Origin: Rhynchopus sp. YZ270_cl-10
Taxonomy: Eukaryota; Euglenozoa; Diplonemea; Diplonemida; Diplonemidae
Direction of reading: 5' to 3'
Assembly (NCBI GenBank): GCA_964035575.1
Contig: OZ037866.1
Location: 1 to 64,000, forward strand
DNA length: 64,000 nucleotides
Below are positions 38,645-48,231 of this stretch, in pieces. Both the position numbers and the translations under genes were made by a program. Below the pieces are notes generated by a model. The model was not told where the DNA came from, made no database searches, and was given only the letters and a program-made list of their open reading frames with translations. Position 1 is the first letter of the stretch. The number at the start of each line of letters is the position of its first letter.

Positions 38645-38986
38645 TCATTCTCCCAACCCCTCCTCCTCCTCCTCCTTTGCCTTCTTCTCCTTCTCCTCCT
38701 TCTCTTCAGCGATGAGGCGGGCACGCCTGCGTTCGTTCCTTGCGAGGATGACTCGCTTCGTCTGCGCCTGTTCCTCGGGTGTCATGCTTGGCCAGTTTTT
38801 GATGCGTGACAGACTGCCGTCCTCGTTGATGACAATAGGTCCAAGCCTCTGCCCCTCCACGTCTGCCTCGATGAAAGGCTTCTCCCCAAGGCCCGAGAAC
38901 TGAGTGTCGCGTTTGCAGTCCTCTGTCTCAGAAGGCTGCACAGTGCCGTCAGCATCCCGCAGCTCCCCGGTGGGGACAATAGACAT
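38645..38986 (-). CDS. Small conserved charged protein (113 aa), function unknown
   Basis: I chose the ATG at 38986 because the upstream in-frame part (to 39067) contains TCTTTTTTTTAG and CACCTATCAG, good acceptor signals for leader addition. The middle reads GLGEKPFIEADVEGQRLGPI, then INEDGSLSRIKNWPSM and TPEEQAQTKRVILARNERR. The pattern (D/N)G(S/T)xxRIxNWxxMTxxEQxxTxRxIxxRNxRR is shared with small fungal and protist proteins of unknown function; this is recalled and not searched. A Glu/Lys-rich helix (EEKEEKEKKAKEEEEEG) ends it. Probably a soluble, helical adaptor or chaperone-like protein. Confidence 0.78.
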   Translation of the reverse strand: MSIVPTGELRDADGTVQPSETEDCKRDTQFSGLGEKPFIEADVEGQRLGPIVINEDGSLSRIKNWPSMTPEEQAQTKRVILARNERRRARLIAEEKEEKEKKAKEEEEEGLGE

Positions 38987-39090
38987 GTTGTGTGTTTTTC
39001 TGATAGGTGTTTTTTGATAGTCTAAAAAAAAAGAGTAATTGACGTGGTGCATCTCAGTCGAGCTCATGTAAAAAAAGGGGGAAAGTGTAT

Positions 39091-39125
39091 AAGATGACCC
39101 TAAGCCTCTCGTGCTTAGTCACCTT
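39091..39125 (+). repeat. Hairpin family A, type copy
   Basis: AAGATGACCCTAAGC, loop CTCTCGT, GCTTAGTCACCTT. The inner stem CTAAGC/GCTTAG is perfect; the outer stem AAGATGA/TCACCTT has one A-C mismatch. The tail GATCACATTCGTTATC is shared with the copy at 42704. Confidence 0.85.
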
Positions 39126-39940
39126 GATCACATTCGTTATCGTGCCGTAGCTGCGCGGGTTTCCACAAAGTTTGTTGTCAGTGTCAACAAAAATGTTATT
39201 CCAAGAGGGGGGAGAGAAAAATGTGGGGTTTTTTTTCGTGTTTTCGTTATTTTGTTTTTTTCCCGAGAAAAAAACAACGGATGGTTTCTAGTTCTTTTTG
39301 TTATTGAAGAGAAAAAAAATGGGGGTAAAGTAAAAATGGTTGGGAAGTGCTCCGCCATTTAACCTTATATTTTTATAAGCCTGGATTCGTTGTGTTTTAG
39401 TGAACAAATCGTTTGGTTAAAAAAGAAAGAAGGAAGCAAGCAAAAGAACATCTGTTTCTTTTTCTGTTACGCCGCGTTGGACCGCGTTTTATTTTGAACA
39501 ATTGTCGGAATGGTGCAGTGGCCCATCCCCGCACAAAGACGCCTTCTCTGAAACAACACAAGAAACGGTCATTTCTTTGTCAACCCCATAACCCTTTCTG
39601 CACTACACCGAAGCTACATCATCAATGCAACACGGCACAATGCCAACACAATAAAGCTCGTCAGATGAATGTGCATCCCATGCACAAATCTATTGCCAAA
39701 AGCAAAGTAAAAGTTGATCGTGCACAACGCCTCTGCAACGCAACTTTTCCAAAAAAAATCCCCCATCTAGTGTACATCATTGCCATACACCATTTGTGGT
39801 TGTTAGTGTACCTACCCCCCCTCCCCAGTGTTCTAAAATACGTGACCTACCCCAGTATATAATACGTATTAGGAATACGAATCAATAGGTATTGTTGAAC
39901 GCTGGACCCCTCCCCCCTTCCCCCCCTACCCCACACAACT
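39126..39940. other. Intergenic; no gene seen
   Basis: Spacer between two minus-strand genes. A 149-codon plus-strand frame at 39413-39862 looks random in composition and I do not support it. Confidence 0.5.
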
Positions 39941-41885
39941 TCAACCTTCCCCTTGGCACCCCGTTGGGCCGCAGGCGAAGAGATGATCGTATGCTGCTAA
40001 GAGAGCTTTGGTTTTGACTTCGCTTTCCTTTCGTCGTTTGTTTGATATGGACTTGCCAACGAAGAGGGCGCCAGCAGTGGCGAGGACAAGCGAGCCTGCT
40101 GCGGCGGTCTTCTGTGCCTGCGTCATCTCCTTGACTCGCTTCGAGAAGCGCTCCAGTTGCTTCTCTATCGCCTCCTCCGTCCCGCTCATCTTCTCCGCAG
40201 TCACGATACCCGACTTCTTCCGCCTGCGCAACACCGACGGCCCCACGGACGGTGCAGGCCCCGAGAGCACAGACTGTCCATCGTCCGGCTGCAGCAGCGA
40301 TGCCTGCCTGCCGTCCACCGATGTAGGTGCGTTGCTCATCACGCCGTACGCGCTCACCTCTCGTTTCGGCCGCATCAATGAAGTAAACGTTTCGCGAAGC
40401 TCCCCAATGGTGAAACGTGATTGCGAAACCTAAGGGGGTGGTGTGGTGTAGTCAGGGGTCCTAACACTGTTCTCAAAAAAATCAAAAATGGTAACTTCAA
40501 GGTCACTTCTCGTTTTTTGGGGAGGGAAAAAAAAAAACTTTCCCCCCTCAGAGGAACAACAAAAGTGAGGTTGAAAAGGTGCAAATTCCTCGGACATACA
40601 CTGGACGTTGGTTATCGCCGTATCATAGGGACAGAGTACTAGATACGATTTTTTTTGTGAGGCAATTTCGCGGTGTCGCAGTCTGATGCCACCGTTATGC
40701 TTCTTACCACGAACAACACAACACAGCCATAGGCAGATGTTTTGGCAGATGTTTAGTGGGTGTCAGCCTCATCAATAACCTCAGTACCTTTATAAAAGAA
40801 ACGGCGGTCATGTCACCCAAAGGTTCCTGGCGAAGCCACGGTACGCAACATTTCAAAAAATTGCGCTTAAAATTGTGGGAACCTGCAGCCCTGCAGACCC
40901 CTGATCTTGGCAAAAAAGAAAAAAAAATTCCCGGACCCTCCAACGTGTTCCCGGTGTATGTTAAGCATCCGAGGTCACTTCGCGACACCGGATTTCAAAA
41001 AATAAAAATAAAAAGGTCACTTTTTAGGGCACTTTTCGAAGGTCACTTCGGAGTGACCTTCGGATTTCAAAAAAATAAAAAAGGTCACTTCAGAAGTGGT
41101 AAAAGTTACCACTCTTAGGACCCCTGGGTGTAGTGTGGAGGGCGAAAGAGGAATTGGAGACTGTGTTGGCCTTGAGGTTAATTCTTGCGAAGAACCCAGA
41201 AGGCTGTGTTGTGTTGTTCTCAAATCAGTATTTGTTTTGACAAACTTCACAAAAGGTGGTGAGAGAAGAGACCGCAGAGCAGCCCCGACAAGAGGAAAAC
41301 TCTTTGTGTGCATACCTTGACACTCGAGATGCTGATCTCCTGCTCCAGAAACGTTGTGTCTGTCAACAACATGGCCATCTCCGCCCCGCTTTCTTCCTTG
41401 AAGGTTACTACAACACGTTTCGACCCTGGGTTCTGCGTATCGCTGTGCACACCCATGTGGTGAATATCACCACAGTAGCCGAAGAACGCGGTAAGCTGTG
41501 GTAGAGTGTGGGTGGGAGTGGTGTGAACAAGAAAAAACAAGAAAAAATGAAGCTGACATCCGTCTGTGAGCAAATTCAGGAAATTTTCCGGAAAATTCCA
41601 ACAATTCCGACAAGTCGACACCCTGAAGCAATTTTTTCCCTGAAAAAACAGTGACTTTTTGGCCCCGAAACATGCCGTGGTTTGGCATTTCCGGAATCCA
41701 CAATCCGGGGGGGGGATTGGCCCGTCCCCTGCTCACACCAGGCTTGGGACTTGTGTACCGTGTGACCTTCGTTGTACACATACATCTTCGTCAGTTGCCC
41801 TGCTGTTCACATTCAGCGCCACTATTGAACGCTTCTCCTCCACCACTGGGCCCTTCAGTGACGGAGTCCGCCCGTACACCGACAT
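39941..41885 (-). CDS. VIP1-type RRM protein with hydrophobic C-terminal segment, 3 exons
   Basis: Exons 41885-41784, 41495-41316 and 40429-39941 (all phase 0) give 256 aa. Donors are GTATGTGTAC and GTATGCACAC; acceptors are CACTCTACCACAG and ACCACCCCCTTAG. Exons 1 and 2 together encode one RNA-recognition motif: SIVALNVNSRATDED joined to LTAFFGYCGDIHHMGV and KRVVVTFKEESGAEMAMLL. This is the pattern of yeast Vip1 / plant BPA1-like proteins. The C-terminal exon has a basic, coiled region and a hydrophobic stretch TAAAGSLVLATAGALFVGKS near the end, possibly a tail anchor. RNA binding is expected from the fold; a membrane-linked role is inference. Intron 1 (288 bp) holds a dispersed repeat and intron 2 (886 bp) a hAT-like MITE. 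Confidence 0.88.
40453..41126. mobile_element. Non-autonomous hAT-like MITE (674 bp) in intron 2 of the RRM gene
   Basis: The ends CAGGGGTCCTAA and TTAGGACCCCTG are exact complements, with the 8-bp duplication GGTGTAGT at 40445-40452 and 41127-41134. That combination is diagnostic of hAT. Sub-terminal GGTAACTT and AAGGTCACTTC motifs occur in both orientations, and GGTCACTTCGGAGTGACC near 41043 is an internal palindrome. No transposase. Its ends differ from those of the hAT at 15853, so it is a second family. Confidence 0.92.
41575..41730 (-). repeat. Inverted copy of the dispersed ~180-bp repeat, in intron 1 of the RRM gene
   Basis: GGCATTTCCGGAATCC and AACATGCCGTGGTTT are the complement of the core plus flank at 22385-22450 (GGATTCCGGAAATTCC, GCGGTATGTTTTGGGGC). 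Confidence 0.72.
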
Positions 41886-41922
41886 GCTGGGACTTTGTGT
41901 ATTTGTGGCACTGGGTCACCAC

Positions 41923-41940
41923 CTGGGTGGGGGTGTGTGT
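41923..41940 (-). promoter_or_regulatory. Putative spliced-leader acceptor of the RRM gene
   Basis: ACACACCCCCACCCAG ends at 41923, 37 bases before the ATG at 41885. Confidence 0.5.
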
Positions 41941-42703
41941 TCTGGTGATGACTGATTGGTGAGGAACCGAGACGTTGAACTCTACACATCTGAGGCACTG
42001 CACAAAGCTGTCCCTTTTTCTAGAAAGGGTTTTTTTCGTGCAAATTAATGGATGAAAAAAATCTGGCGAGGGGAATCCTGTTTTTTGAAAACTCTCTATT
42101 TTATCTGTGGATACAACAACAACAAAAGGGGGCAAAAAATCCTGCGAAAAATACTTTTGTCTTCTCTCTTCTTTTTCTTTTCTGAACATTTCTTGTAATG
42201 GGCAAGCAAAAAGGGGTGTTTTTTTTTTGCTATTTTTCCAGACTGCAAAAAAAAAGGTGGGGAGAATGAAAATGAATTTTCCCTACAAAAAAGAAGAAGA
42301 AGCTTTGCACGCGTGGACACACATCACATGAAAAGTTGGGCTGATCCTCGCACTTCAGACAGGGACACCTCATATTAAGAAAAGTTGAAGTACGTATTCG
42401 ACCATCAACACCAGCAAAGTTGTTAATGCACACACCGACTGAGCCTACACGCCAGCCCCGGATGACTGAACAAAAAAAAGCAAAATAAGCAAACGATCAA
42501 TACACCTCCTTAATTTGGTACAACACTACAAAACTCTCTAATAAACAAACAAATGACCACAATATAAACAAAACCCCCCTTATTCCCCGATTACAACAGC
42601 TTTTACAACTTCCCTCCCCCCTCCAACCCCACTTCGATAGCCAAGGTTTTGTACCCGATGGTTCACCACATCAGAACAAAAAGCAAGAAAATTATATAGT
42701 TAT
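41941..42703. other. Intergenic; no gene seen; fragment of family C at 42415-42470
   Basis: AT-rich. GTTGTTAATGCACACACCGACTGAG and the following CCAGCCCCGGATGA are a short, diverged piece of family C. Confidence 0.5.
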
Positions 42704-42739
42704 AAGATGACCCAAAGCCTCTCATACTTAGTCCACCTT
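42704..42739 (+). repeat. Hairpin family A copy
   Basis: AAGATGACCCAAAGC, loop CTCTCAT, ACTTAGTCCACCTT, followed by GATCACATTCGTTATC as at 39126. About 65-105 bases on, GAGTAATT...CATCTCAGTCGATCTCATG repeats the sequence found at 39035-39067. Confidence 0.8.
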
Positions 42740-42899
42740 GATCACATTCGTTATCAGTTCAAGAAAAGCTGACAGATGGAATACGCTTCACATCTAACAA
42801 AGAGTAATTTGAAACGTACTAAAAACACATCTCAGTCGATCTCATGCAAAGGGTGGGACATGAGGTAGTAACAAAGGCATTTTTTTTCACCCCTCTCTC

Positions 42900-45800
42900 T
42901 CACACATCACTCTCATCGTGGCTGCTGCTCAGCTGGCGCCCTCGGCTGAGAGAAATGCTGGAAGCGTAGTCCTCGAGGGAACGGTACTCGTCTAGCACAC
43001 CGCACATGGAAGACAGATGGAACTCCATTGCGGCTGCATCTCTGTGCGACGGCGTGCCACGCACACTTGGGCTCAGGCCACCACCACCACCCCCTCCACC
43101 ACCACCACTCCGCAACATCGACGGCGTTCTGCTCTCTTCACCCCAACCCCCACCTCCACCTCCACCCCTCTCCTTCGACCGCACCGACGACACCACACCA
43201 CCCCCACCCCACGGCGTCCCTGCTGCAGAACGCAACGGCGTAAAGTACTGCGGCGGTGCCACCCCTCCCGACACCGACCTCGCTCTTTCCCCCTCCCCCT
43301 GCGGTGTCCGCCCGACCCCCATCCGCCCACACTCTTCCATGAACCCATCTATTCCCATACTGCCGCCTCTACTGTTTTTATAAGATTCCCCGGGGGAGGT
43401 GGGACCCCCGGTGTAGTTGAGGTATGTGTCAGGTCGGGGGCGCTGGAGGAGCTGGCGGGTTGTGATGGGGCGGGTGGTGCTGTGGGCGGAGTTGGCGAAA
43501 TAGGGTGTGCTGTTGTGTGATGGAGAGACGCTTCTGCTTGCACGCTGGCGAGAAGGCTGGCGAGAAGGTGGAGGGTCTAAGGAGGAAGGTTCTGGGGTGC
43601 TGGACGGTGGGTTGTCCATAAGGTGCTGTCGCCGCGCAGCCTCCTTCTGTTCTGCGATTTTGCGGGAGTTTGGGTTGATCTGTGGCCGGAAGGTTGCATT
43701 GTTCGACTCTGCTTTGACGTCGTCTTCTCTGCTGGTTATGACCTTCTTCTTTGACGCAGCTTTCCGCCTATTAAATTCTGTCGCAGTGCAGAGGCGAACG
43801 CCAGACGCGATGAGGTCATCTTCCGTCATTTTCTTTTGTGCAAACTGTGCTTCTGCAGCTGCTGCTGCGGCGGAAAACTTCTTGCGTCTCGGAGACGCGC
43901 TTTTCCCCCGCTCCTTCGAAACGGAGCGGGTCCCAATGTCTTTTTGCGGCGGCTTGCGGTCCATTATCTTCGTGGATTGTTCGTTGATGGCAGGTTTGAA
44001 GGGGCATTCCTCTTCCTGAAGGCCGCGCTTTTTGGTGGCGAATGCTTTGTCAAATTTTTTGCGACTTCCGTAGAGCTTATTCGCAAGCTCCTCCGGATCA
44101 CGTGGCTTTTTGAAAAGGTTCTTCGCAAACTCTGACGTCTCCGGCTTGAAGTATCCCTTCTCCTCTTCCAGCTGTTCGCTGCGTTTGTTGCTCAGCTTTT
44201 TTTCGGTTTGCTTGACCTTTTGCTGCATCCTCACTGAAATCGGATCACGCTCCCTTTCACCCAATTTATATGACACCGGATTGATGACTGGTTCAAAGGT
44301 TCCTTCTACACCAGGGGTCTGCAGCTTCTTTGAGAAGTAATCATACGCGTGGTAATCCCAATGTGCGACAGGCGATTTGTAGCCGTCCCCTGCGAGGGCC
44401 TCGCGTCGCATGGAGTTCTTCAGGATGCGGCGTGAGTTGGCGGACATCCCTGTATGTTGCTGAAGGGCAGCTAAGGCGGCCTCTTCCTGCAGACGTTCTT
44501 TCTGTTCTCTGTCCACCATTGCACGGTTTTTCCAGTCCTCGGTGTATCTATAAAATTCGTACTGTCCGCGAGAGGGCAACACCTTCGCAGCCCTCGTGAT
44601 GTGCGGTGTGGGCTGCAGCTCAGACATCTCACGCTCCTCACGTCTTTGTAGCTCCCTTTCCCTGATCTGCCCTTTGCAGCGTTCAGCGAGGAGCCCCCTT
44701 TCGTGCAGCATATCCCAATGTGCATCGGCGCTGAGGGATGCCATCGCGATGTGCTCGATGCTGCAGGTCTCCACCTTGCCTTGGGCATAGGCCTCGCGCG
44801 CGACGCTCCACAACAATGAAAACCACGGCGGCAGATAGTAGGCTGGGCTGTAGTAACGTTGTTTGTCCGCTTCTGGGTGGGTGTCCTCAGAAGGGGTGCT
44901 CTGAGGTGGACCCTCAGGTGGGTCTGCGTACCCATCCGTGTATACGTAGCCATCTATCTCACGGGTAGGTGCTGCCTGCTCTGTGTGGGGTGCCTCTGCC
45001 TCTTCCTCTTCCTCGTCGTGTGCTGGTGTGGCAGGGTCGTACGGTGTAGTATGCGCAGAAAGCAGCTTATCAGCACGAATATAAGGAGACTGAACCGGGC
45101 TTGCAGTGACACTGCGATGGTGGATATCGGACATAGGAGGGGTGGGCGGGTCATATGTGTCGAAGAGAACGTCGGGGTTGAGTGGTAACTGATTTTTCTT
45201 GACGGATGCGACTAAGACGCCGAGAGCGGTGGAGGGGGCTTCGGCTTCGGCTTCGGCTTCGGGTGTGGCGGGGATGGGGGAGGAGGTGATGACACGGTCG
45301 AAGGCGTTGAGCAGCTCTCTAGGGACGTAGCCAGCGGGGGCGACGGTGTTGTGTGAGGCGGTTTCGTAGGAGCGGCGCTGGTCTTGGATGTCTTGGGGAA
45401 CGTCTTCCTCTGCGTCGCTTGCCGCAGAGGAGGGGTAGTCGGACAGATCCTCCATGTGGGTGCGTGGGCTGAACCCGACGTCCGCAGTGTCGTCGATGCT
45501 GGAGTAGCGTTCGCGCCGAGGGCTGTTGCGCGCATGGGTGTGCAACTCAAGCATCCTGCTGTACGCACGGAACTGCTGCATCTGCACAACAAGGCGTTCC
45601 CGGTGCTTCCGTTCCTCGACCTCCACGCCACGGCGTGACAGTGCGCAGTCGCCTGCCTGCCCGTCCAGCTCGTCCATGCGAGATAGACATTCGATCTCTT
45701 CGTCAAAAGACGCCCCCGTCCTGCACAGCCCCTGCGCAGCGAAGAACTGCATCGTCATCTCAGCATACGCCGCGTGCCGTGCGTCCCCCACCACTCCGTC

Positions 45801-47096
45801 CGGCAGGGGTGGCAGCTCCCCGCAGCTGTGGATGTAGTACCGGTCTGGGTCTGTCCCCAACGTCGCCTTGCTAGCGAAGTACCGCCCCGGGTTGACACGA
45901 CGGACGACACCACGCATCCGCGCTTCGAGGTTCGACTCTGTGTCGTGTCCCTTCAACACCAACACCTCTGTCAGCGCGAAGAGTGGACGGTCCTGCACCT
46001 TCCCAAAGGGGATGCTTCTGCAGAGGAGCACCTTGGGCGGGGTGCCACCGGAGCCAAAGGTTTCGAGGAAGTTTGAATAGATGAGCGTGCGTGCTGTGCG
46101 GCCTGGGGGGACTGCAGGCTTGAGCGGTGCTGCAACGTCGCCTGGGTAGGTGCGCGACGCGTCGAGATACGATGTGACACACCGCCCCTCCGGGTCCACG
46201 TCAGTGAACCCTGCAAAGCACGCACCATGCTGCATGCTCCGTGACAGCTGGTCACGACCGTCCAGGAGACGTGACTCCAATGCTCCAGTCACGTACAAAT
46301 AGTCGACAGCATTCAGCAGGACCGCACCGTCCCCCAAGGCCTCCCCGCCCGCACCACGTAGACCAGGGTCTGCTGCGATCACCTCCTTGCCTATGACATC
46401 AAGGTGGTCCATTCCTGCGTCAGGGTGGAGCGAAGAGAACGCAGACTTTCCAGGAAGGGAGAGCGGGAATGCGGAGTGCGGCTCAGGTGCGATGCCAAGA
46501 CAGCGTGAGGTGAGCGCGAGGTGCGTGTAGTAGGCACGTTCGCGCTGCATGTGGCGCTTGGTGCGGCGAGGGAAGGCCCAGTTTGCGAAGCACATTGTGC
46601 CGCCGTTCTCTGCGAAGGTGACTTTGGCAGCAACGTTCTGGCGTCCGCCGGAGGAGAACCCCCCGACAGACACATGGCGCGGTGTCAGCCCACCAGAGCG
46701 CGTGAACACACATAGGTACGCACCGCCACGTTCGACAACGGCTGTCTCTTTGTACGACACGCCTGATCCTTGCAGGGCGAGCACGGCCTCCCACATGACG
46801 GTGCGCCATGCTGTGCTGACACGGCCGGGGCTGTTCACAGAGACGACGAAGACTTCGGGTAGGGTGCTACTGCTGCTGCTGCTGCTGCTGCTGTCCCCCT
46901 GCAACGCACGCACCACCTGCTCCACATCCGCCGCCCCCGGGTCCCTCACCGTCCCCCGCGACAGCCGCCACGTGAACGTCGCGACCCGCACCTTCTCCAT
47001 GGTAGCAGTGCCAGGCCCACCCCGCAGCACGCATTCCTCCACTGCGGCAAGAAGTGCACTCTGCTCGACAGAGCGGCCCATTATGTCGTTGTCCAT
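42900..47096 (-). CDS. Large protein: degenerate inositol-phosphatase-like N-terminus plus FxPxIN repeats
   Basis: A 1,398-aa, single-exon protein. The ATG at 47096 lies eight bases after CCACCACCTCAG. Residues ~20-430 resemble the endonuclease/exonuclease/phosphatase fold of 5-phosphatases: VATFTWRLSRGTV, LPEVFVVSVN, ALQGSGVSYKETAVVERGG, then FANWAFPRRTKRHMQRERAY, LYVTGALESRLL and GFTDVDPEGRCVTSYLDASR. The usual catalytic GDxN and SDHxP are not evident, so it is probably a scaffold. The middle is acidic, and the C-terminal half is basic with EECPFKPAINEQSTKIM (~1030) and NATFRPQINPNSRKIAE (~1140), repeats common in trypanosomatid cytoskeletal proteins. Gly and Ser runs end it. Possibly a basal-body or cytoskeletal protein; fold match uncertain. 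Confidence 0.72.
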   Translation of the reverse strand: MDNDIMGRSVEQSALLAAVEECVLRGGPGTATMEKVRVATFTWRLSRGTVRDPGAADVEQVVRALQGDSSSSSSSSSTLPEVFVVSVNSPGRVSTAWRTVMWEAVLALQGSGVSYKETAVVERGGAYLCVFTRSGGLTPRHVSVGGFSSGGRQNVAAKVTFAENGGTMCFANWAFPRRTKRHMQRERAYYTHLALTSRCLGIAPEPHSAFPLSLPGKSAFSSLHPDAGMDHLDVIGKEVIAADPGLRGAGGEALGDGAVLLNAVDYLYVTGALESRLLDGRDQLSRSMQHGACFAGFTDVDPEGRCVTSYLDASRTYPGDVAAPLKPAVPPGRTARTLIYSNFLETFGSGGTPPKVLLCRSIPFGKVQDRPLFALTEVLVLKGHDTESNLEARMRGVVRRVNPGRYFASKATLGTDPDRYYIHSCGELPPLPDGVVGDARHAAYAEMTMQFFAAQGLCRTGASFDEEIECLSRMDELDGQAGDCALSRRGVEVEERKHRERLVVQMQQFRAYSRMLELHTHARNSPRRERYSSIDDTADVGFSPRTHMEDLSDYPSSAASDAEEDVPQDIQDQRRSYETASHNTVAPAGYVPRELLNAFDRVITSSPIPATPEAEAEAEAPSTALGVLVASVKKNQLPLNPDVLFDTYDPPTPPMSDIHHRSVTASPVQSPYIRADKLLSAHTTPYDPATPAHDEEEEEAEAPHTEQAAPTREIDGYVYTDGYADPPEGPPQSTPSEDTHPEADKQRYYSPAYYLPPWFSLLWSVAREAYAQGKVETCSIEHIAMASLSADAHWDMLHERGLLAERCKGQIRERELQRREEREMSELQPTPHITRAAKVLPSRGQYEFYRYTEDWKNRAMVDREQKERLQEEAALAALQQHTGMSANSRRILKNSMRREALAGDGYKSPVAHWDYHAYDYFSKKLQTPGVEGTFEPVINPVSYKLGERERDPISVRMQQKVKQTEKKLSNKRSEQLEEEKGYFKPETSEFAKNLFKKPRDPEELANKLYGSRKKFDKAFATKKRGLQEEECPFKPAINEQSTKIMDRKPPQKDIGTRSVSKERGKSASPRRKKFSAAAAAAEAQFAQKKMTEDDLIASGVRLCTATEFNRRKAASKKKVITSREDDVKAESNNATFRPQINPNSRKIAEQKEAARRQHLMDNPPSSTPEPSSLDPPPSRQPSRQRASRSVSPSHNSTPYFANSAHSTTRPITTRQLLQRPRPDTYLNYTGGPTSPGESYKNSRGGSMGIDGFMEECGRMGVGRTPQGEGERARSVSGGVAPPQYFTPLRSAAGTPWGGGGVVSSVRSKERGGGGGGGWGEESRTPSMLRSGGGGGGGGGGLSPSVRGTPSHRDAAAMEFHLSSMCGVLDEYRSLEDYASSISLSRGRQLSSSHDESDV

Positions 47097-47104
47097 ATTG
47101 TTGG

Positions 47105-47135
47105 CTGAGGTGGTGGAGATGGTGGTGGTAGGATA
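47105..47135 (-). promoter_or_regulatory. Putative spliced-leader acceptor
   Basis: CTACCACCACCATCTCCACC followed by ACCTCAG; the AG is eight bases before the ATG at 47096. Confidence 0.55.
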
Positions 47136-48000
47136 CAGATACATATACCGATACAGTGAAGGGACGTTCGTTTCACAAGACGAACCCTGCTGTTGCACGA
47201 CTCTTAATAACACAAATGTATTTGCACTGAGTGCAAACACATTTGCACCTCACCGTACATCGGCCGCAGGCGCCCATAACAGTATGTCTACAAAAGGATA
47301 CCCACTGAGATCGCAGACAAGGAAGTTGTTTTGATTTGTCGTTTCGGATGCGGCGGAAAGGGGAGGGGGGGTACCCTTGTGTGAAGTACTAAACCTTGCT
47401 TTGTTGTTGTTTTCTTTTGTTTTCACTCCCACCACCTCGAAGCGACGCCACGGGTAGTATGGGAGAAACTGTTGGGGATATGGGTGGGGGGAGGTGGGAA
47501 GACAGGTCGCTGCTCCCTTCGCATAATTCAGGAAAGGAAAATATTTTTTTTTCTCTTCTTTTTTATTCAAGGTTACTGCCACCTGATGGTTTTTTTTTTT
47601 TGTATTATTCCCTTCTTTGACTTTTTACATCCGTTTTTTACACCGTACCATGAAATTTTTTCGCCTGCGGCGCCATTTTATCTTATTTTTTTTGCTCCGC
47701 AAAAAAAAATACAGCTCCCAATGTCTTCCTTTGTCAGCGGTGCTGAATTTTTGGGCGAAAAAACAAGCTGACCCCGATCTTGAAATCTGGATTCCTAGAT
47801 AGGACACTAATTTTCCACACACAAAAACAATGACTGCCTCACACAAAACCACCGTTTTGGTGGGTGCTGGCTATATAAAACCCTGCACACAACCACGCGA
47901 AAAACCAAAAAAAGGGGGTTTCCCACATATTTCCCCCTTTAGTGCACCACCACCACCCCTATATACATTACTGATGGCGGGGAGAAAAAAAAAAAAAAGT
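47136..48000. other. Intergenic; no gene seen
   Basis: AT-rich spacer; short overlapping frames only. Confidence 0.45.
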
Positions 48001-48035
48001 AAGATGATCCTAAGCCTCTCGTGCTTAGTCACCTT
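48001..48035 (+). repeat. Hairpin family A copy
   Basis: AAGATGATCCTAAGC, loop CTCTCGT, GCTTAGTCACCTT: perfect inner stem, and almost identical to 39091. Confidence 0.85.
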
Positions 48036-48231
48036 TAAAAAAAAATTAACTATATTTTCTTTTCTAACACAACAAACAAGGCCATCAGACCTGAACTTTT
48101 TGTTACCAACCTACTCAGCAATTTTGGGGACTTTTCTGCACAGAAATTACCCAACAATTGACTTTTCCTCCCTCCCCCCCCCCAAAAACACCCCCGCGGT
48201 TTGCATCCCTCCCCTCCCTGCACCCTTTTGC

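Noticed and set aside
38645-39067. Upstream start for the small charged protein at 39067
   Set aside because: The extra 27 residues cross two good acceptor signals and overlap a repeat also found at 42805-42846.
39413-39862. 149-codon plus-strand frame between two minus-strand genes
   Set aside because: Random-looking composition, opposite to all neighbours, no acceptor tract or domain.
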